Of a stretch of 64,000 bases of DNA, positions 9,487 through 19,433 are shown in pieces. The position numbers were made by a program, and so were the translations under genes. Source of the DNA: Streptococcus oralis ATCC 35037 (lineage in GTDB: Bacteria; Bacillota; Bacilli; Lactobacillales; Streptococcaceae); assembly GCF_900637025.1 (NCBI RefSeq), contig NZ_LR134336.1, positions 1,770,501 to 1,834,500 of the forward strand, written 5' to 3'. Positions within the stretch are counted from its first letter, which is position 1. Each line of letters starts with the position of its first letter. The notes beneath the pieces were generated by a model. The model was not told the DNA's origin and ran no database searches. It saw only the letters and a list, made by a program, of their open reading frames with translations.

Positions 9487-9637
9487 ATACTCAATGAAAA
9501 TCAAAGAGCAAACTAGGAAGCTAGCCGCAGGTTGCTCAAAGCACTGCTTTGAGGTTGTAGATAGAACTGACGAGGTCAGTAACATATATACGGCAAGGCA
9601 AAGCTGACGTGGTTTGAATTTGATTTTCGAAGAGTAT
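9487..9637 (-). repeat. BOX element (boxA-boxB-boxC)
   Basis: About 150 bases bounded by the inverted ends ATACTC and GAGTAT. On the plus strand it reads boxC-like (TCAATGAAAATCAAAGAGCA ... CTAGCCGCAGGTTGCTCAAA), then boxB-like, then boxA-like (TACGGCAAGGCAAAGCTGAC), so the element points left. The boxA part matches the core of the BOX-PCR primer sequence. It ends 12 bases before the Shine-Dalgarno sequence of the S66 peptidase gene and would form most of its leader. With the terminator at 9376 it fills the 9343-9662 gap. Confidence 0.9.
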
Positions 9638-9662
9638 CAATCTATTTCTAGGAGGATGAGAT

Positions 9663-10697
9663 ATAGTTTCTACTATTGGTATCGTTAGTTTGTCTAGCGG
9701 TGTTATCGGAGAGGATTTTGTCAAACACGAAGTCGATTTGGGTCTCCAACGTCTCAAGGATTTGGGACTCAATCCTGTCTTCTTGCCCCATTCGTTAAAA
9801 GGTTTAGACTTTATCAAGGACCATCCGGAGGCACGTGCAGAGGATTTGATGCAGGCCTTTTCTGATGATAGCATCAACATGATCCTATGTGCCATCGGTG
9901 GGGATGATACCTATCGCTTGCTACCTTATCTTTTTGAAAACGACCAGCTTCAAAAGGTTATCAAACAAAAGATTTTTCTTGGCTTCTCAGATACCACTAT
10001 GAACCACCTTATGTTGCACAAACTAGGGGTCACGACTTTTTATGGGCAATCCTTTTTAGCAGACATTTGTGAATTGGACAAGGAGATGTTGCCCTATAGC
10101 TTTCACTACTTTAAAGAACTGATTGAGACTGGAAGAATCTCAGAAATCCGCCCTAGCGACCTTTGGTATGAGGAACGAACTGATTTTAGTCCCAAGGCCC
10201 TGGGAACAGCTCGTATCAGTCATGTAAATACAGGCTTTGATTTGTTACAAGGAAATACCCAGTTTGAGGGAGAAATTCTCGGCGGTTGCCTTGAATCCCT
10301 CTATGATATCTTTGACAATTCTCGATACGTAGATAGCACGGAGCTCTGCCAAAAGTACAAACTCTTCCCTGACTTATCCGACTGGGAAGGAAAGATTCTT
10401 TTGTTAGAAACAAGCGAAGAGAAGCCTGAGCCGGAAAACTTCAAAAAGATGGTGCTGGCTTTGAAAGAAACTGGGGTATTTGAGGTCATCAGTGGACTCT
10501 TGGTCGGAAAGCCAATGGATGAAGCCTTCTATGACGACTATAAAGAGGCACTAATGAGCATCGTTGACAGCAATATCCCAATTGTCTATAATCTAAACGT
10601 TGGGCACGCCACACCAAGAGCCATTGTACCCTTTGGCGTCTATGCTTATGTGGATGCAAAAGAGCAAGTCATTCGCTTTGACTATAACAAAAAATAA
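9663..10697 (+). CDS. S66 family peptidase (LD-carboxypeptidase/MccF-like), ATA start
   Basis: A 344-residue S66 serine peptidase. The nucleophile elbow is GFSDTT, preceded by CAIGGDDTYR. C-terminal segments (ILGGCLESL, VGKPMDE, NVGHATPR) carry the expected Glu and His. The family trims muropeptides or inactivates microcin C-like peptides. A perfect AGGAGG at 9650-9655 is followed seven bases later by ATA, giving (M)VSTIGIVSLSSG, where an ATG would be expected. The next usable start, TTG at 9690, has no ribosome-binding site and cuts nine residues from the first beta strand. Either ATA is used weakly or the gene has lost efficient initiation. Confidence 0.8.
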   Translation: MVSTIGIVSLSSGVIGEDFVKHEVDLGLQRLKDLGLNPVFLPHSLKGLDFIKDHPEARAEDLMQAFSDDSINMILCAIGGDDTYRLLPYLFENDQLQKVIKQKIFLGFSDTTMNHLMLHKLGVTTFYGQSFLADICELDKEMLPYSFHYFKELIETGRISEIRPSDLWYEERTDFSPKALGTARISHVNTGFDLLQGNTQFEGEILGGCLESLYDIFDNSRYVDSTELCQKYKLFPDLSDWEGKILLLETSEEKPEPENFKKMVLALKETGVFEVISGLLVGKPMDEAFYDDYKEALMSIVDSNIPIVYNLNVGHATPRAIVPFGVYAYVDAKEQVIRFDYNKK

Positions 10698-10770
10698 ACA
10701 ATTTCTCCATTTTTATGCTTTTGTATTGATTTTCGCTAATTTCTATGATATCTTTTTGAAGGAGGTGTAT

Positions 10771-11034
10771 ATGACTAAACAAAAAATAAATCAAATTGTC
10801 GGTTCAATCGGGGCCTTTATCGGGATTATTGTATTTATCGCCTACATCCCACAAATTTTTGCCAATTTACAAGGCAACAAAGCTCAACCATTCCAGCCTT
10901 TATCCGCAGCAGTATCTTGTTTAATTTGGGTTATTTATGGATGGACAAAAGAACCTAAGAAGGATTGGATACTAATTATTCCAAACTCAGCTGGCGTTGT
11001 CTTAGGTGGACTGACATTTCTTACTGCACTATAA
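10771..11034 (+). CDS. SemiSWEET-type sugar transporter (PQ-loop)
   Basis: An 87-residue protein with three membrane helices and a PQ-loop motif (YIPQIFANLQG) in the first. SemiSWEETs are half-size relatives of SWEET transporters that dimerise to move sugars across the membrane. Length, the PQ motif and the later WVIYGW segment fit. Substrate unknown. The start follows GAAGGAGGTGTAT. An in-frame extension back to about 10600 overlaps the S66 gene and is rejected. Confidence 0.8.
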   Translation: MTKQKINQIVGSIGAFIGIIVFIAYIPQIFANLQGNKAQPFQPLSAAVSCLIWVIYGWTKEPKKDWILIIPNSAGVVLGGLTFLTAL

Positions 11035-11053
11035 AAGTTACTAGCATATAATC

Positions 11054-11083
11054 AAAAAGCTGAGAGGAGATTCTCAGCTTTTT
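11054..11083 (+). terminator. Strong intrinsic terminator
   Basis: AAAAAGCTGAGA, a 6-base loop, TCTCAGCTTTTT. It is symmetric, so it can serve both the SemiSWEET gene and the convergent CPBP gene. Confidence 0.85.
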
Positions 11084-11105
11084 CTCTTGTATAACTACTA
11101 AAACG

Positions 11106-11780
11106 TCACATACTACTGATAACTAAAATAATCAAGGGAAGGCTATTGCCTAACATATGAACAACTAGAGGATAATAAATATTCTCTTTTTCTTTCACAT
11201 AGATGATAGAAAAGGCAATGCCTCCACCTAGATAACCGACTGCACTGACCCACTCTGATAAAGCCAAACTGTGCATATGAGTCAGAGCAAAAACAAGTCC
11301 TACCAGAAGAATGCTTAGCCAACTTGACAGACGTTTCTGCAAGTGATGTAACAAGAGCTGACGGAAAAAGAGTTCTTCCACAAAAGGTCCTATGATACAG
11401 GCGAAAACTGCTATCAGTATTGGTTGTTCTTGAAAGGTACTTTGAATATTCGACTGGTTTAGACCTTGTCCGACTAGCCCAAAAAACTGCTTCAACATCT
11501 CTGATACAAATTCAAAGACAAAAGTCATCAGAAAGAGAAAGAGCCATCCTGTTAAGACGCAAAAGAAGAATTTCCTTTTAGTCTTTCTAATCTCATTCCA
11601 TTGTTTGATCAATCGATCCTTAAACAAGAAAGAGCCATATAGAGCTAGTACTACATAAACTAGATAATTTGCAATAGCAGATGGCATCAAGAAAGCCAGC
11701 AATTTAACTCCATCAAATACAAAGAGAACTGTATAGAGAATCGCAAAAATCAGAATTCCCTTATTTTTGTTAGACATCAT
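11106..11780 (-). CDS. CPBP family intramembrane metalloprotease
   Basis: A 224-residue membrane protein with about six helices and the CPBP/Abi motifs: EELFFRQ (motif 1, FVEELFFR) and ALTHMHSL (motif 2 histidine). The family includes CAAX prenyl proteases and streptococcal proteins tied to bacteriocin self-immunity; the substrate here is unknown. It begins directly after the tag stop codon and is probably co-transcribed with tag and ruvA. Confidence 0.8.
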   Translation of the reverse strand: MMSNKNKGILIFAILYTVLFVFDGVKLLAFLMPSAIANYLVYVVLALYGSFLFKDRLIKQWNEIRKTKRKFFFCVLTGWLFLFLMTFVFEFVSEMLKQFFGLVGQGLNQSNIQSTFQEQPILIAVFACIIGPFVEELFFRQLLLHHLQKRLSSWLSILLVGLVFALTHMHSLALSEWVSAVGYLGGGIAFSIIYVKEKENIYYPLVVHMLGNSLPLIILVISSM

Positions 11781-12341
11781 TTAATTCCCCTTCCACTCAC
11801 AATCATTCTCGTGGTCATCAACTAACCCTGCAGCTTGTAGAAATGACAAGACTGCAACGGGACCTGTGAACTTGAAGCCTCGTTTTTTGAGATCTTGAGA
11901 TAACTTTTCAGACAAGGCTGTTTTAGCAGGTGCTAGGTGATAGTCAGGAACATCATTCACGATCGTTTTTCCCTCAACAAAAGACCAGAGATAGGCATCA
12001 AAGGAGCCATATGCTTCCTGAACTTGTAAAAATGCTTGGGCATTGGCACGCGTAGCAAAAATCTTGGCACGATTTCGGATGATGGCTGGATTGTCTAACA
12101 AGGCTTCCAACTGCGCATCTGTCATTTCCGCGACCGCTTGAATTTGATAGCCATGAAATGCTTCTCGGAAAGCCTGGCGTTTGTTGAGTACCGTTTCCCA
12201 AGACAGACCAGCCTGATAAGTCTCCATACAGAGCAGTTCAAAAAGAGCGCGGTCATCATGAAGGGGTTGCCCCCACTCCTCATCATGATAGGCTACATAT
12301 AAGGGATTATTCATTTTTACCCAACCACAGCGTTTTGGCAT
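11781..12341 (-). CDS. tag: DNA-3-methyladenine glycosylase I
   Basis: A 186-residue Tag glycosylase, which removes 3-methyladenine from DNA to start base excision repair. The zinc ligands fit the family: Cys5 in PKRCGW, His in YHDEEWG, and the C-terminal DDHENDC. The core FELLCMETYQAGLSWETVLNKR is diagnostic. It lies 9 bases downstream of ruvA and directly ahead of the CPBP gene, in a repair operon. Confidence 0.94.
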   Translation of the reverse strand: MPKRCGWVKMNNPLYVAYHDEEWGQPLHDDRALFELLCMETYQAGLSWETVLNKRQAFREAFHGYQIQAVAEMTDAQLEALLDNPAIIRNRAKIFATRANAQAFLQVQEAYGSFDAYLWSFVEGKTIVNDVPDYHLAPAKTALSEKLSQDLKKRGFKFTGPVAVLSFLQAAGLVDDHENDCEWKGN

Positions 12342-12350
12342 ATTATACTC

Positions 12351-12944
12351 CTATTTGACCAACATCTTAAGGGCCGACTTGATATAGTTCTCTGCTGTAT
12401 CCGTCGTTCCTTCAAAGAATTTCTTGATTTTCTTAAGTTCAGTCGCCTTGTAGCCCAGTGCCAGCATGGCTTCCATAGCTTCTTCCAGTTCTTGGTTTTC
12501 AGCGCTGGTTTGCACTGCGACCTTGGAAGGAAGGTCATCACTAGCCACGACTACCTTGCCTTCCAAGTCCAGCACCATCTGCTGGGCTGTTTTCTTGCCA
12601 ATTTTAGGGAACTTGGTCAAGTAGGTGATGTTCTTAGTCTCGATCGCTTGAACCAAGCCAGCATTGTCATCAGCTGCGATGATAGCAAGAGCTGACACAG
12701 GACCAATCCCTGAGACCGAGATCAGACTGAGAAAGAGCTTTTTCTCATCTTCTGAGCGAAAACCGTAGAGCAGATGGGCATCCTCACGAACAACTTGGTG
12801 CACATAAATCTGAGTTTCTTGATTGACCTGACCTGAGTAGGCATAGGGATTGGCTACATGCAAGATATAACCGATACCATTTGCCTCAAGGATGATATAT
12901 TTAGCAGTGATTTTGGTAATGATTCCTTTTAAATATTCGTACAT
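12351..12944 (-). CDS. ruvA: Holliday junction helicase accessory subunit RuvA
   Basis: A 197-residue RuvA, which binds four-way junctions as a tetramer and loads RuvB for branch migration. It has an OB-fold N-terminus ([12 protein letters not shown]), two helix-hairpin-helix motifs ([13 protein letters not shown] and [12 protein letters not shown]) and a C-terminal domain that contacts RuvB. No ruvB is nearby, as is usual in streptococci. It is separated from mutL by the oppositely oriented XRE gene. Confidence 0.95.
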   Translation of the reverse strand: MYEYLKGIITKITAKYIILEANGIGYILHVANPYAYSGQVNQETQIYVHQVVREDAHLLYGFRSEDEKKLFLSLISVSGIGPVSALAIIAADDNAGLVQAIETKNITYLTKFPKIGKKTAQQMVLDLEGKVVVASDDLPSKVAVQTSAENQELEEAMEAMLALGYKATELKKIKKFFEGTTDTAENYIKSALKMLVK

Positions 12945-13022
12945 AATTTTTCTCCATTATTTTGCCTATCTAGTATACCATATTTCCCCAAGACAGACTG
13001 CAACAAAAGGTGCAACCTCTGG

Positions 13023-13051
13023 TTGACAAATAGTACAGGAGATTGTATTCT
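13023..13051 (+). promoter_or_regulatory. Promoter of the XRE regulator
   Basis: TTGACA (13023-13028), a 17-base spacer and TATTCT (13046-13051), about 50 bases before the ATG. Confidence 0.75.
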
Positions 13052-13102
13052 CATTATAAGTAAAAATTGTTAGGATAGAGGTAGAAAAAGGAGGATAGAA
13101 TC

Positions 13103-13600
13103 ATGAAACTCGCAGAAAAACTATTTGAGCTCCGAAAGGAAAAAGGTTGGTCCCAGGAAAAGCTAGCAGAACAAATCAATGTTTCTCGGCAAAGCATCTC
13201 AAAATGGGAGTCTGGACAGGTCCTTCCTGAAATCGAAAAAATCATTGAATTAAGCAAGATTTTTCAAGTGACAACTGACTATCTGCTACTGGATGAAAAC
13301 TCTGAAAAAGGTTCCATAGAAGTGATCTTGGAGGAAGATAAGGACAAATACTATAAAGAGGTTAAATCTTTTGGTCTCTGGCAAGTGATTTATATTTTCG
13401 TCTTGGCTCTGGCTACCTATCTCTTTTTAGCTGGTTCTAGTTTTCCAGCCGAGTTCACCGCCTGGATTTGGCTGACCTTCGTTCTCTTGATTGCGTCTGC
13501 AGTTGCTATCAACAAGGCTCTCAAAACCAAACAACGTTATCTTGATAAAGTGATTGGTCTTGAGAATCCTTCAAACCAAGACGATTCTGCGAAATCTTGA
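13103..13600 (+). CDS. XRE family regulator with membrane anchor
   Basis: A 165-residue protein. An N-terminal Cro/C1 helix-turn-helix (about 5-60, [16 protein letters not shown]) is followed by an acidic linker and two C-terminal membrane helices (about 93-145). Membrane-tethered XRE regulators are common in streptococci and often control a neighbouring transporter, but none is adjacent. Strong AAAGGAGG precedes the ATG. It lies between ruvA and mutL on the opposite strand, so it may be an insertion into a repair gene cluster. Targets unknown. Confidence 0.75.
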   Translation: MKLAEKLFELRKEKGWSQEKLAEQINVSRQSISKWESGQVLPEIEKIIELSKIFQVTTDYLLLDENSEKGSIEVILEEDKDKYYKEVKSFGLWQVIYIFVLALATYLFLAGSSFPAEFTAWIWLTFVLLIASAVAINKALKTKQRYLDKVIGLENPSNQDDSAKS

Positions 13601-13714
13601 GTCACCTAGTTCAGTTTTCACAACACTTTTTATAGGACTGGTCTTGTCAAGCAAGTGTAAACCTCGTGTCAAGTTGCCCATGTCCATTCAAAATGCCCAC
13701 CTTAGAAAAGCTAA

Positions 13715-13748
13715 AAAGCCTTGTTTGGAAAAAACAAAGGCTTTTTGT
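13715..13748. terminator. Bidirectional terminator between the XRE gene and mutL
   Basis: AAAAAGCCTTGTTT and AAACAAAGGCTTTTT pair around a short loop, with T tracts on both strands. It serves the convergent XRE and mutL transcripts. Confidence 0.75.
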
Positions 13749-13752
13749 GTTC

Positions 13753-15702
13753 TTAATATTTCCCCAACTCACGGAGACTGGTGTGATTTTCCTGAATGCG
13801 TCGGAACATCTTTTCCATGTCTGACTTGGTAAAATGCACCAAAACAGGACGTCCATGGGGACAGTTATATGGATTGTCACATTGAGAAAGCTGATAAAGG
13901 AGCTGTCGAGCTGAATGGTCATCGATACGATGGTTGGCCTTGATAGACCGCTTGCAGGACATCATGATGGCTAGCTCTGCTCGGTATTTTTTGATAGAAA
14001 CTTCCTTAGTCAAGAGCAGCATGTCGCACATTTCATAGATACCTGACTCAATCTCTTCTTCTGCCATCCAAATAGGATGTTCACGCAGGATAAATTGATT
14101 TTCTCCGTACTCTGCTAGAAAGACGCCTACTTCCTCTAAAAGTGCCATTCTTTCCTTGAGACGAAGAGCATCATCCGCAGGAAATTCAAAGATGTAGGGC
14201 ACTAGGAGTTGTTGCTGACTCTGGTCAACATTGCCGATGCTTTCACGGTATTCCTCGTACTTGACTCGTTCCTGAGCCGCGTGCTGGTCTATGATGTAGA
14301 GTCCATCTCGCCCCTGGGCAAAGAGATAGGTCCCGTGCATCTGTCCGAAAAACTCCAACTCTGGGAAGCTGGATGCTTCTTCTCTCTCCAGCTTGTCATA
14401 AGCCTTATCAAGACTGGCTAAGTCTAACTCTGGATGGTCTAATTGGTCATAGTTAGCAGGCTTTCTCTCTGCAAAATGCAGTTTTGCTGGCTTGGTCAGT
14501 TGCTCCAAGGTTTCCTTGGCAAACAAGGTTAAATCCTGCCCTTCCTCAGTTAATTCAACCTGATGATCAGCCACCTCAGCTTGACTGGCTCTAGTTACCT
14601 CCGTTTTTTCATAGTAAAGCGTATTTTCTTTGAGTGGGAGAATAGTTTGCTCTACCTTTTGACGATTGCGCACGGTCGACTTGGCAAGATTTTCTAAAGC
14701 ATCAGGAATCAAGGCTTGTTCCTTGAGACTATTTGAAATAGCTTCTGAAAGCAGCGCCATCAGTTCTCTTTCCTTAGAAATCCGCACTTCTTGTTTGGTT
14801 GGATGCACATTGACATCAGCTAGATAGGGGTCAATATGGATGTGAATGACAGCCAGTGGAAAACGCCCTACCATAAGCTTGCTTCCGTAACCATCCAAAA
14901 TAGCACGGTTGAGCAAGAAGTTCTTGATATAACGGCCATTGATGAAGAGGCTGATATAGTTACGATTTGCTCGGGTTAATTCAGGTAAAGACACAAAACC
15001 TGAAATTTCGAAATCTAAGTCAGAATTCTCAATTTCAATCATCTTCTTGGCACTCGCCAAACCATAAATCCCTGCGATGGCTTGACGCAGTTGACCAGTC
15101 CCTGCTGTCCGCGTCATTTCCTTGCCATCACTAATCAAGCTAAAAGAAATCTCTGGATGGGCCAAGCCCAGACGGTTGACAATATCAATGATATGAGACA
15201 GCTCCGCTTGCTGGCTCTTCATATACTTGAGACGAGCTGGTGTGTTGAAAAAGAGGTCCTCCACACAAACTTTGGTCCCCACAGGACTAGTCGCTGGTAT
15301 GACTTTCTCAACCTCACCTCCACGCGCAACGAGCTTGGTTCCATGACTCGCACCATCTACCGCCGTCAACAGAGTCAAGACGCTGACAGAAGCGATAGAG
15401 GGCAGGGCTTCACCACGAAAACCAAGCGTCCGAATCCGAAAGAGGTCTGCTTGATTTTTTATCTTACTGGTCGCATGACGACGCAGGGCCAATTCCACCT
15501 CATCGTGGGCAATTCCATGACCATTATCAGTGATTTGAATCTTCTTAAGACCAGCTTCCTCAATCTCAATGGTAATCTGGCTAGAGCCCGCGTCAATAGC
15601 ATTTTCTACCAACTCTTTGACCACGCTAGCAGGACGTTCAATGACCTCTCCTGCTGCGATCTGGTTTGCCAGCACCTCTGGCAATTCAATAATATGAGAC
15701 AT
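13753..15702 (-). CDS. mutL: DNA mismatch repair protein MutL (HexB)
   Basis: A 649-residue MutL. It has an N-terminal GHKL ATPase ([32 protein letters not shown]) and a C-terminal dimerisation/endonuclease domain containing [13 protein letters not shown] at about residue 470, which fits the DQHAx2Ex4E metal-binding motif of nicking MutLs. It couples mismatch recognition by MutS to strand removal. mutS lies 1.1 kb upstream in the same orientation, split off by the LytTR pair. In pneumococcus hexA and hexB are far apart, so this arrangement speaks against that species. Confidence 0.95.
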   Translation of the reverse strand: MSHIIELPEVLANQIAAGEVIERPASVVKELVENAIDAGSSQITIEIEEAGLKKIQITDNGHGIAHDEVELALRRHATSKIKNQADLFRIRTLGFRGEALPSIASVSVLTLLTAVDGASHGTKLVARGGEVEKVIPATSPVGTKVCVEDLFFNTPARLKYMKSQQAELSHIIDIVNRLGLAHPEISFSLISDGKEMTRTAGTGQLRQAIAGIYGLASAKKMIEIENSDLDFEISGFVSLPELTRANRNYISLFINGRYIKNFLLNRAILDGYGSKLMVGRFPLAVIHIHIDPYLADVNVHPTKQEVRISKERELMALLSEAISNSLKEQALIPDALENLAKSTVRNRQKVEQTILPLKENTLYYEKTEVTRASQAEVADHQVELTEEGQDLTLFAKETLEQLTKPAKLHFAERKPANYDQLDHPELDLASLDKAYDKLEREEASSFPELEFFGQMHGTYLFAQGRDGLYIIDQHAAQERVKYEEYRESIGNVDQSQQQLLVPYIFEFPADDALRLKERMALLEEVGVFLAEYGENQFILREHPIWMAEEEIESGIYEMCDMLLLTKEVSIKKYRAELAIMMSCKRSIKANHRIDDHSARQLLYQLSQCDNPYNCPHGRPVLVHFTKSDMEKMFRRIQENHTSLRELGKY

Positions 15703-15910
15703 CTTTCAGCCCCTTTCTGTATCTATTTTCCTAGAAATTGATTAGTGCTATTATACCATATTTCAGATGTTACCAGAAAAAGCAAATACCACATAGACTC
15801 CAAATCTGTCCACATAGGCAAAAGCTCTTGCCATAGGTCGTAAAATAGTGTTTAATAAAGGTGTACAAGAAGTGATCACAATTTTGTATAACTGAAAAGG
15901 AGGGAAATTT

Positions 15911-16351
15911 ATGAAAGTAGAACTACAGATTAAGGAGACTTACGAGGAGGAAAAGCTGATTGTCCAAACTCCTCAGCCGACCGAAAAAGTCCAGAAAGTC
16001 ATCGAGTTCGTAGAAAATCTTGACCAAAAAGAAACAATCAAAGGAAAGATTGATGATCAGGTCTATCTAGTTAAGATTTATAAGATACAACGCTTCTATA
16101 TCGAGAATCGAAAGGTTCTAGCAGAAACTGCCAGTCAGACCTACAGCATTGATTTACGACTCTATCAAGTTCTTGACATTCTGCCGACCACTTTTATCCA
16201 AATTTCCCAATCAGAAATCGTTAATATTGACGCTATCTCTCATCTCAAGCTCACGCCCAATGGTCTGGTTGAAATTTTCTTAAAAAACGAAAGCTTCACC
16301 TACTCTTCACGCCGTTACCTAAAAACCATCAAGGAGAAATTAGAACTATGA
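15911..16351 (+). CDS. LytTR DNA-binding regulator
   Basis: A 146-residue protein. The last hundred residues form a LytTR DNA-binding domain (LPTTFIQISQSEIVNIDAIS, YSSRRYLKTIKEKL). There is no receiver domain, so it is not a classical response regulator. The gene overlaps the next one, a four-helix DUF3021 membrane protein, by 4 bases. LytTR regulators paired with a membrane inhibitor (as in HdrRM and BrsRM of S. mutans) control bacteriocin and competence genes; a similar logic is inferred. AAAGGAGGGAAATTT precedes the ATG. Confidence 0.82.
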   Translation: MKVELQIKETYEEEKLIVQTPQPTEKVQKVIEFVENLDQKETIKGKIDDQVYLVKIYKIQRFYIENRKVLAETASQTYSIDLRLYQVLDILPTTFIQISQSEIVNIDAISHLKLTPNGLVEIFLKNESFTYSSRRYLKTIKEKLEL

Positions 16352-16806
16352 AAAAACAAATCTTTCACGATGCAGCCGCTGGTGTACTTATCGGCCTCAT
16401 CCTCTCTATCCTCTTTTCACTCATTTATGCACCAAATACCTATACCCCACTAAGCCCCGAGTCTCTTATCGGCCAAGCGATGGCTCAACATCAGGTTCAC
16501 GGTGCCTTGGTCTTGCTCTACTGTATGATCATCTGGTCAGCTATCGGTGTTCTCTTTAGCTTTGGTGGTCGTTTATTCAGCCGTGATTGGAGCTTGCTCC
16601 GTGCCACACTTTCCCATTTCTTCCTTATGCTGGCTGGCTTTGTTCCACTAGCAACTCTGGCTGGTTGGTTCCCCTTCCACTGGACCTTCTATCTCCAACT
16701 CATTCCAGAGTTTGCAATCGTCTACCTTATCATCTGGGTTATTCTCTATAAAAGAGAAGCTAAAAAAGTAGACCACATCAATCAACTCTTGGCTCATAAA
16801 AAGTAA
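16348..16806 (+). CDS. DUF3021 membrane protein, partner of the LytTR regulator
   Basis: A 152-residue protein with four predicted membrane helices and a short basic tail, of the DUF3021 type that commonly follows LytTR genes. Its ATG overlaps the regulator stop by 4 bases, which implies coupled translation. By analogy with LytTR regulatory systems it probably sequesters or inhibits the regulator at the membrane; this is inferred. Confidence 0.75.
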   Translation: MKKQIFHDAAAGVLIGLILSILFSLIYAPNTYTPLSPESLIGQAMAQHQVHGALVLLYCMIIWSAIGVLFSFGGRLFSRDWSLLRATLSHFFLMLAGFVPLATLAGWFPFHWTFYLQLIPEFAIVYLIIWVILYKREAKKVDHINQLLAHKK

Positions 16807-16814
16807 TAGAGAAA

Positions 16815-16851
16815 AATCCCACTCACAAACACATGAGTGGGGTCCTTTTTA
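16815..16851. terminator. Bidirectional terminator between DUF3021 and mutS
   Basis: CCCACTC and GAGTGGG pair around a 10-base loop, with T-rich tracts on both sides. It serves the convergent DUF3021 and mutS transcripts. Confidence 0.75.
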
Positions 16852-19383
16852 TAATTTTTGTTTGAGCTCAACCAAGACATTCATAGCCTGCATAGGTGTC
16901 ATATTGTACACATCCAGTTTAGCTAATTCTGCTAGGATAGGATGCTCTGCAGGCGCGTCAAAGAGTGACATCTGTTCAGTAACAGCACTTGTTTGTCTCA
17001 TTGGAGCAGGACTTTCCGTCCCTTGATTCTCCAGTTGAGTCAATATCTTATCCGCCCTTGCTAAAAGTTCTTCTGGTAAACCAGCAATCTTAGCAACGTG
17101 GATACCGTAGGATTTGTCAGCTGGTCCTGGTTCGATCTTGTGAAGGAAGGTGACCTGCCCATTCTGCTCCAAGGTTGCCACATGGACATTAACCAAGTGT
17201 TCCAAACTGGATTCCAGACTAGTCAACTCATGATAGTGAGTCGCAAAGAGGGTTTTGGCTCCGATATGTTCATGAATGTATTCGATAATGGACTGGGCAA
17301 GAGCCATCCCATCATAAGTCGCAGTTCCTCGACCTAACTCATCAAAGAGAATGAGTGAATCCTTGGTCGCATGCGAAATGGCATTGTTAGCCTCCATCAT
17401 CTCCACCATGAAGGTTGATTGACCTGAAACCAAGTCATCTGCTGCTCCGATACGGGTAAAGATGGCATCAAAAATCGGCAAATGCGCACTTTCTGCTGGC
17501 ACATACGAGCCTAGCTGGGCCATAACCGCTGTTATGGCTAGCTGACGCATGTAGGTAGACTTCCCACTCATGTTTGGCCCTGTGATTAGCTGAATACTCG
17601 TATCTTCTGCCATCTGAATAGTGTTAGGAATATAGGTCTGCGCCCCCATAACCTTTTCAACGACAGCATGGCGTCCCTTTTGGATATCGATTTGGGAATC
17701 CTCTCCAAACTCCGGTCGAATCAAATGCTGGGTTTCAGCCACAACTGCGAGACTTTGCAAGACATCAACCGTCGCAATTCCTTGGGCTAGAGCCTGCAAA
17801 CGCTGGATGTACTTGCTGACTTCCTCACGGATGCGCATAAAGATTTCATATTCTAGGTTGGCTGACTTCTCACGCGCCTCCAACATATCCCCCTCGATAC
17901 GGGCTAATTCCTCGGTCCCAAAGCGTTCTGAGTTTTTCAGCGTCGCCTTGCGGAAAAAGTGGGCTGGTACATTTCCCAGTTGTGAATTGGTCACATGGAA
18001 ATAGTAGCCATCTTTTTTATTGTAGTCAATCTTGAGCGTGCTGATACCAGAGTTTTCTCTCTCCTTAGCTTCAATCTCAGCAATCCAGCTAGTCCCTTCT
18101 CTGAGTACTCGGCGGTATTTATCCAAAGTCTCATCAAATCCCGTACGGATAATGCCCCCTTCCGTAATCACGTGAGGGGCTTCAGGAGCAATCGCTGCGC
18201 TAATCAAACTCTCCAACTCTGGAATGGCATCCAACTGTGCGATGAGATAGGCCAGAGCAGGTTGCTCCATCCCTTCTAAAATCGCTCGAATCCGTGGTAC
18301 ACTAGACAAGGTGGTCGCTAACTGTAAAAGATCCTTGGGATTGGTCTTGCCAAAAGAAACCCGACTAGCCAAGCGTTCGATATCATAAACACCCTTAAGA
18401 CTGTCCGTTAAATCACTACGCTCAAAGAAGTGGTCAAGAAAGACCTGCACCACCTCTTGACGCTGGACGATTCGCTCCTTATCAATCAAAGGACGATGAA
18501 TCCAAGAACGCAAGAGACGCATTCCCATAGCCGTCTTGGTTTCATCTAAAAGCCAGAAAAGACTGCCTTGCTTCTTGCCTGAACGGGCATTCTCAACCAA
18601 ATCCAGACTAGCCTTGGTCGCATAGTCCATCTGTAAGAAATCTTTGATTTCATAGCGGATAACTGGTTTGAGGTGGTTCAATTCCCGCATCTGGGTCCGG
18701 TGAACATACTGGAGGAGCTTACTAGCTGCCGCTTGCTCCACAGCTGCCAGTCGTGGATCCAGTAAATGAAGGTCCTCAAAGCCTTCCTTCTCATAAGAAA
18801 GCACCAGATTCATCTGACGACTGAGGATTTGTTCTTCTTCCTCAGACAAGTCATAACCCAGCACCACTTCTCTAGCCTTGAGATTGCGAATTTCCCCACA
18901 AACCAACGTGAAATCCAATAGCCCCGTTACATAGAAATCACCCGTCACCAGATCCATATAAGCCAGACCAAACTGATTGCCATCACGATCTAAGGCAACC
19001 AAGAAATTATTCTGACTATCCGGATTACTGCTATCGACGACCGTTCCAGGTGTGATGACCTGGACCACCTCTCGCTTGACAACACCAACCGCTTGTTTGG
19101 GATCTTCCATCTGTTCGGCTATGGCCACCTTATAGCCCTGGTCGATCAATACGTCGATATACTGTTGGGCAGAATGATAGGGGACGCCCGCCATGGGTAT
19201 CGGATTTTCTGCATTTTTATTCCGACTCGTTAAGGAAATTTCTAAAATTTGTGCTGCATTGATTGCATCTTCATAGAACAACTCGTAAAAATCACCCATT
19301 CGAAAAAGCAAAAAAGCATCTGGGTATTGTTTCTTAATATCCACATACTGTTGCATGCCGGGTGATAGCTTTTCTGTTGCCAT
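16849..19383 (-). CDS. mutS: DNA mismatch repair protein MutS (HexA)
   Basis: An 844-residue MutS. The mismatch-binding motif [10 protein letters not shown] is near the N-terminus and the ABC-type ATPase Walker [11 protein letters not shown] is at about residue 600, followed by DELGRGT and FATHYHEL. The start at 19383 ([13 protein letters not shown]) has AAGGAGAG nine bases upstream; a longer in-frame form from 19422 lacks a site. It lies 50 bases downstream of argR and is probably co-transcribed with it. Confidence 0.95.
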   Translation of the reverse strand: MATEKLSPGMQQYVDIKKQYPDAFLLFRMGDFYELFYEDAINAAQILEISLTSRNKNAENPIPMAGVPYHSAQQYIDVLIDQGYKVAIAEQMEDPKQAVGVVKREVVQVITPGTVVDSSNPDSQNNFLVALDRDGNQFGLAYMDLVTGDFYVTGLLDFTLVCGEIRNLKAREVVLGYDLSEEEEQILSRQMNLVLSYEKEGFEDLHLLDPRLAAVEQAAASKLLQYVHRTQMRELNHLKPVIRYEIKDFLQMDYATKASLDLVENARSGKKQGSLFWLLDETKTAMGMRLLRSWIHRPLIDKERIVQRQEVVQVFLDHFFERSDLTDSLKGVYDIERLASRVSFGKTNPKDLLQLATTLSSVPRIRAILEGMEQPALAYLIAQLDAIPELESLISAAIAPEAPHVITEGGIIRTGFDETLDKYRRVLREGTSWIAEIEAKERENSGISTLKIDYNKKDGYYFHVTNSQLGNVPAHFFRKATLKNSERFGTEELARIEGDMLEAREKSANLEYEIFMRIREEVSKYIQRLQALAQGIATVDVLQSLAVVAETQHLIRPEFGEDSQIDIQKGRHAVVEKVMGAQTYIPNTIQMAEDTSIQLITGPNMSGKSTYMRQLAITAVMAQLGSYVPAESAHLPIFDAIFTRIGAADDLVSGQSTFMVEMMEANNAISHATKDSLILFDELGRGTATYDGMALAQSIIEYIHEHIGAKTLFATHYHELTSLESSLEHLVNVHVATLEQNGQVTFLHKIEPGPADKSYGIHVAKIAGLPEELLARADKILTQLENQGTESPAPMRQTSAVTEQMSLFDAPAEHPILAELAKLDVYNMTPMQAMNVLVELKQKL

Positions 19384-19433
19384 TTTCCGTCTCTCCTTGC
19401 TAAAAATAAGTCTTGAGAGCAACTCCCAAGACC

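Noticed and set aside
9656..9688. ATG next to the Shine-Dalgarno of the S66 gene as the true start
   Set aside because: That ATG is out of frame with the peptidase and reaches a stop after ten codons.
10600..10770. N-terminal extension of the SemiSWEET gene
   Set aside because: It overlaps the S66 peptidase gene, while a strong GGAGG lies at the internal ATG at 10771, which gives the normal family length.
15082..15741. 219-codon open frame on the plus strand opposite mutL
   Set aside because: It lies wholly opposite conserved MutL ATPase coding sequence and its translation is low in any recognisable motif.
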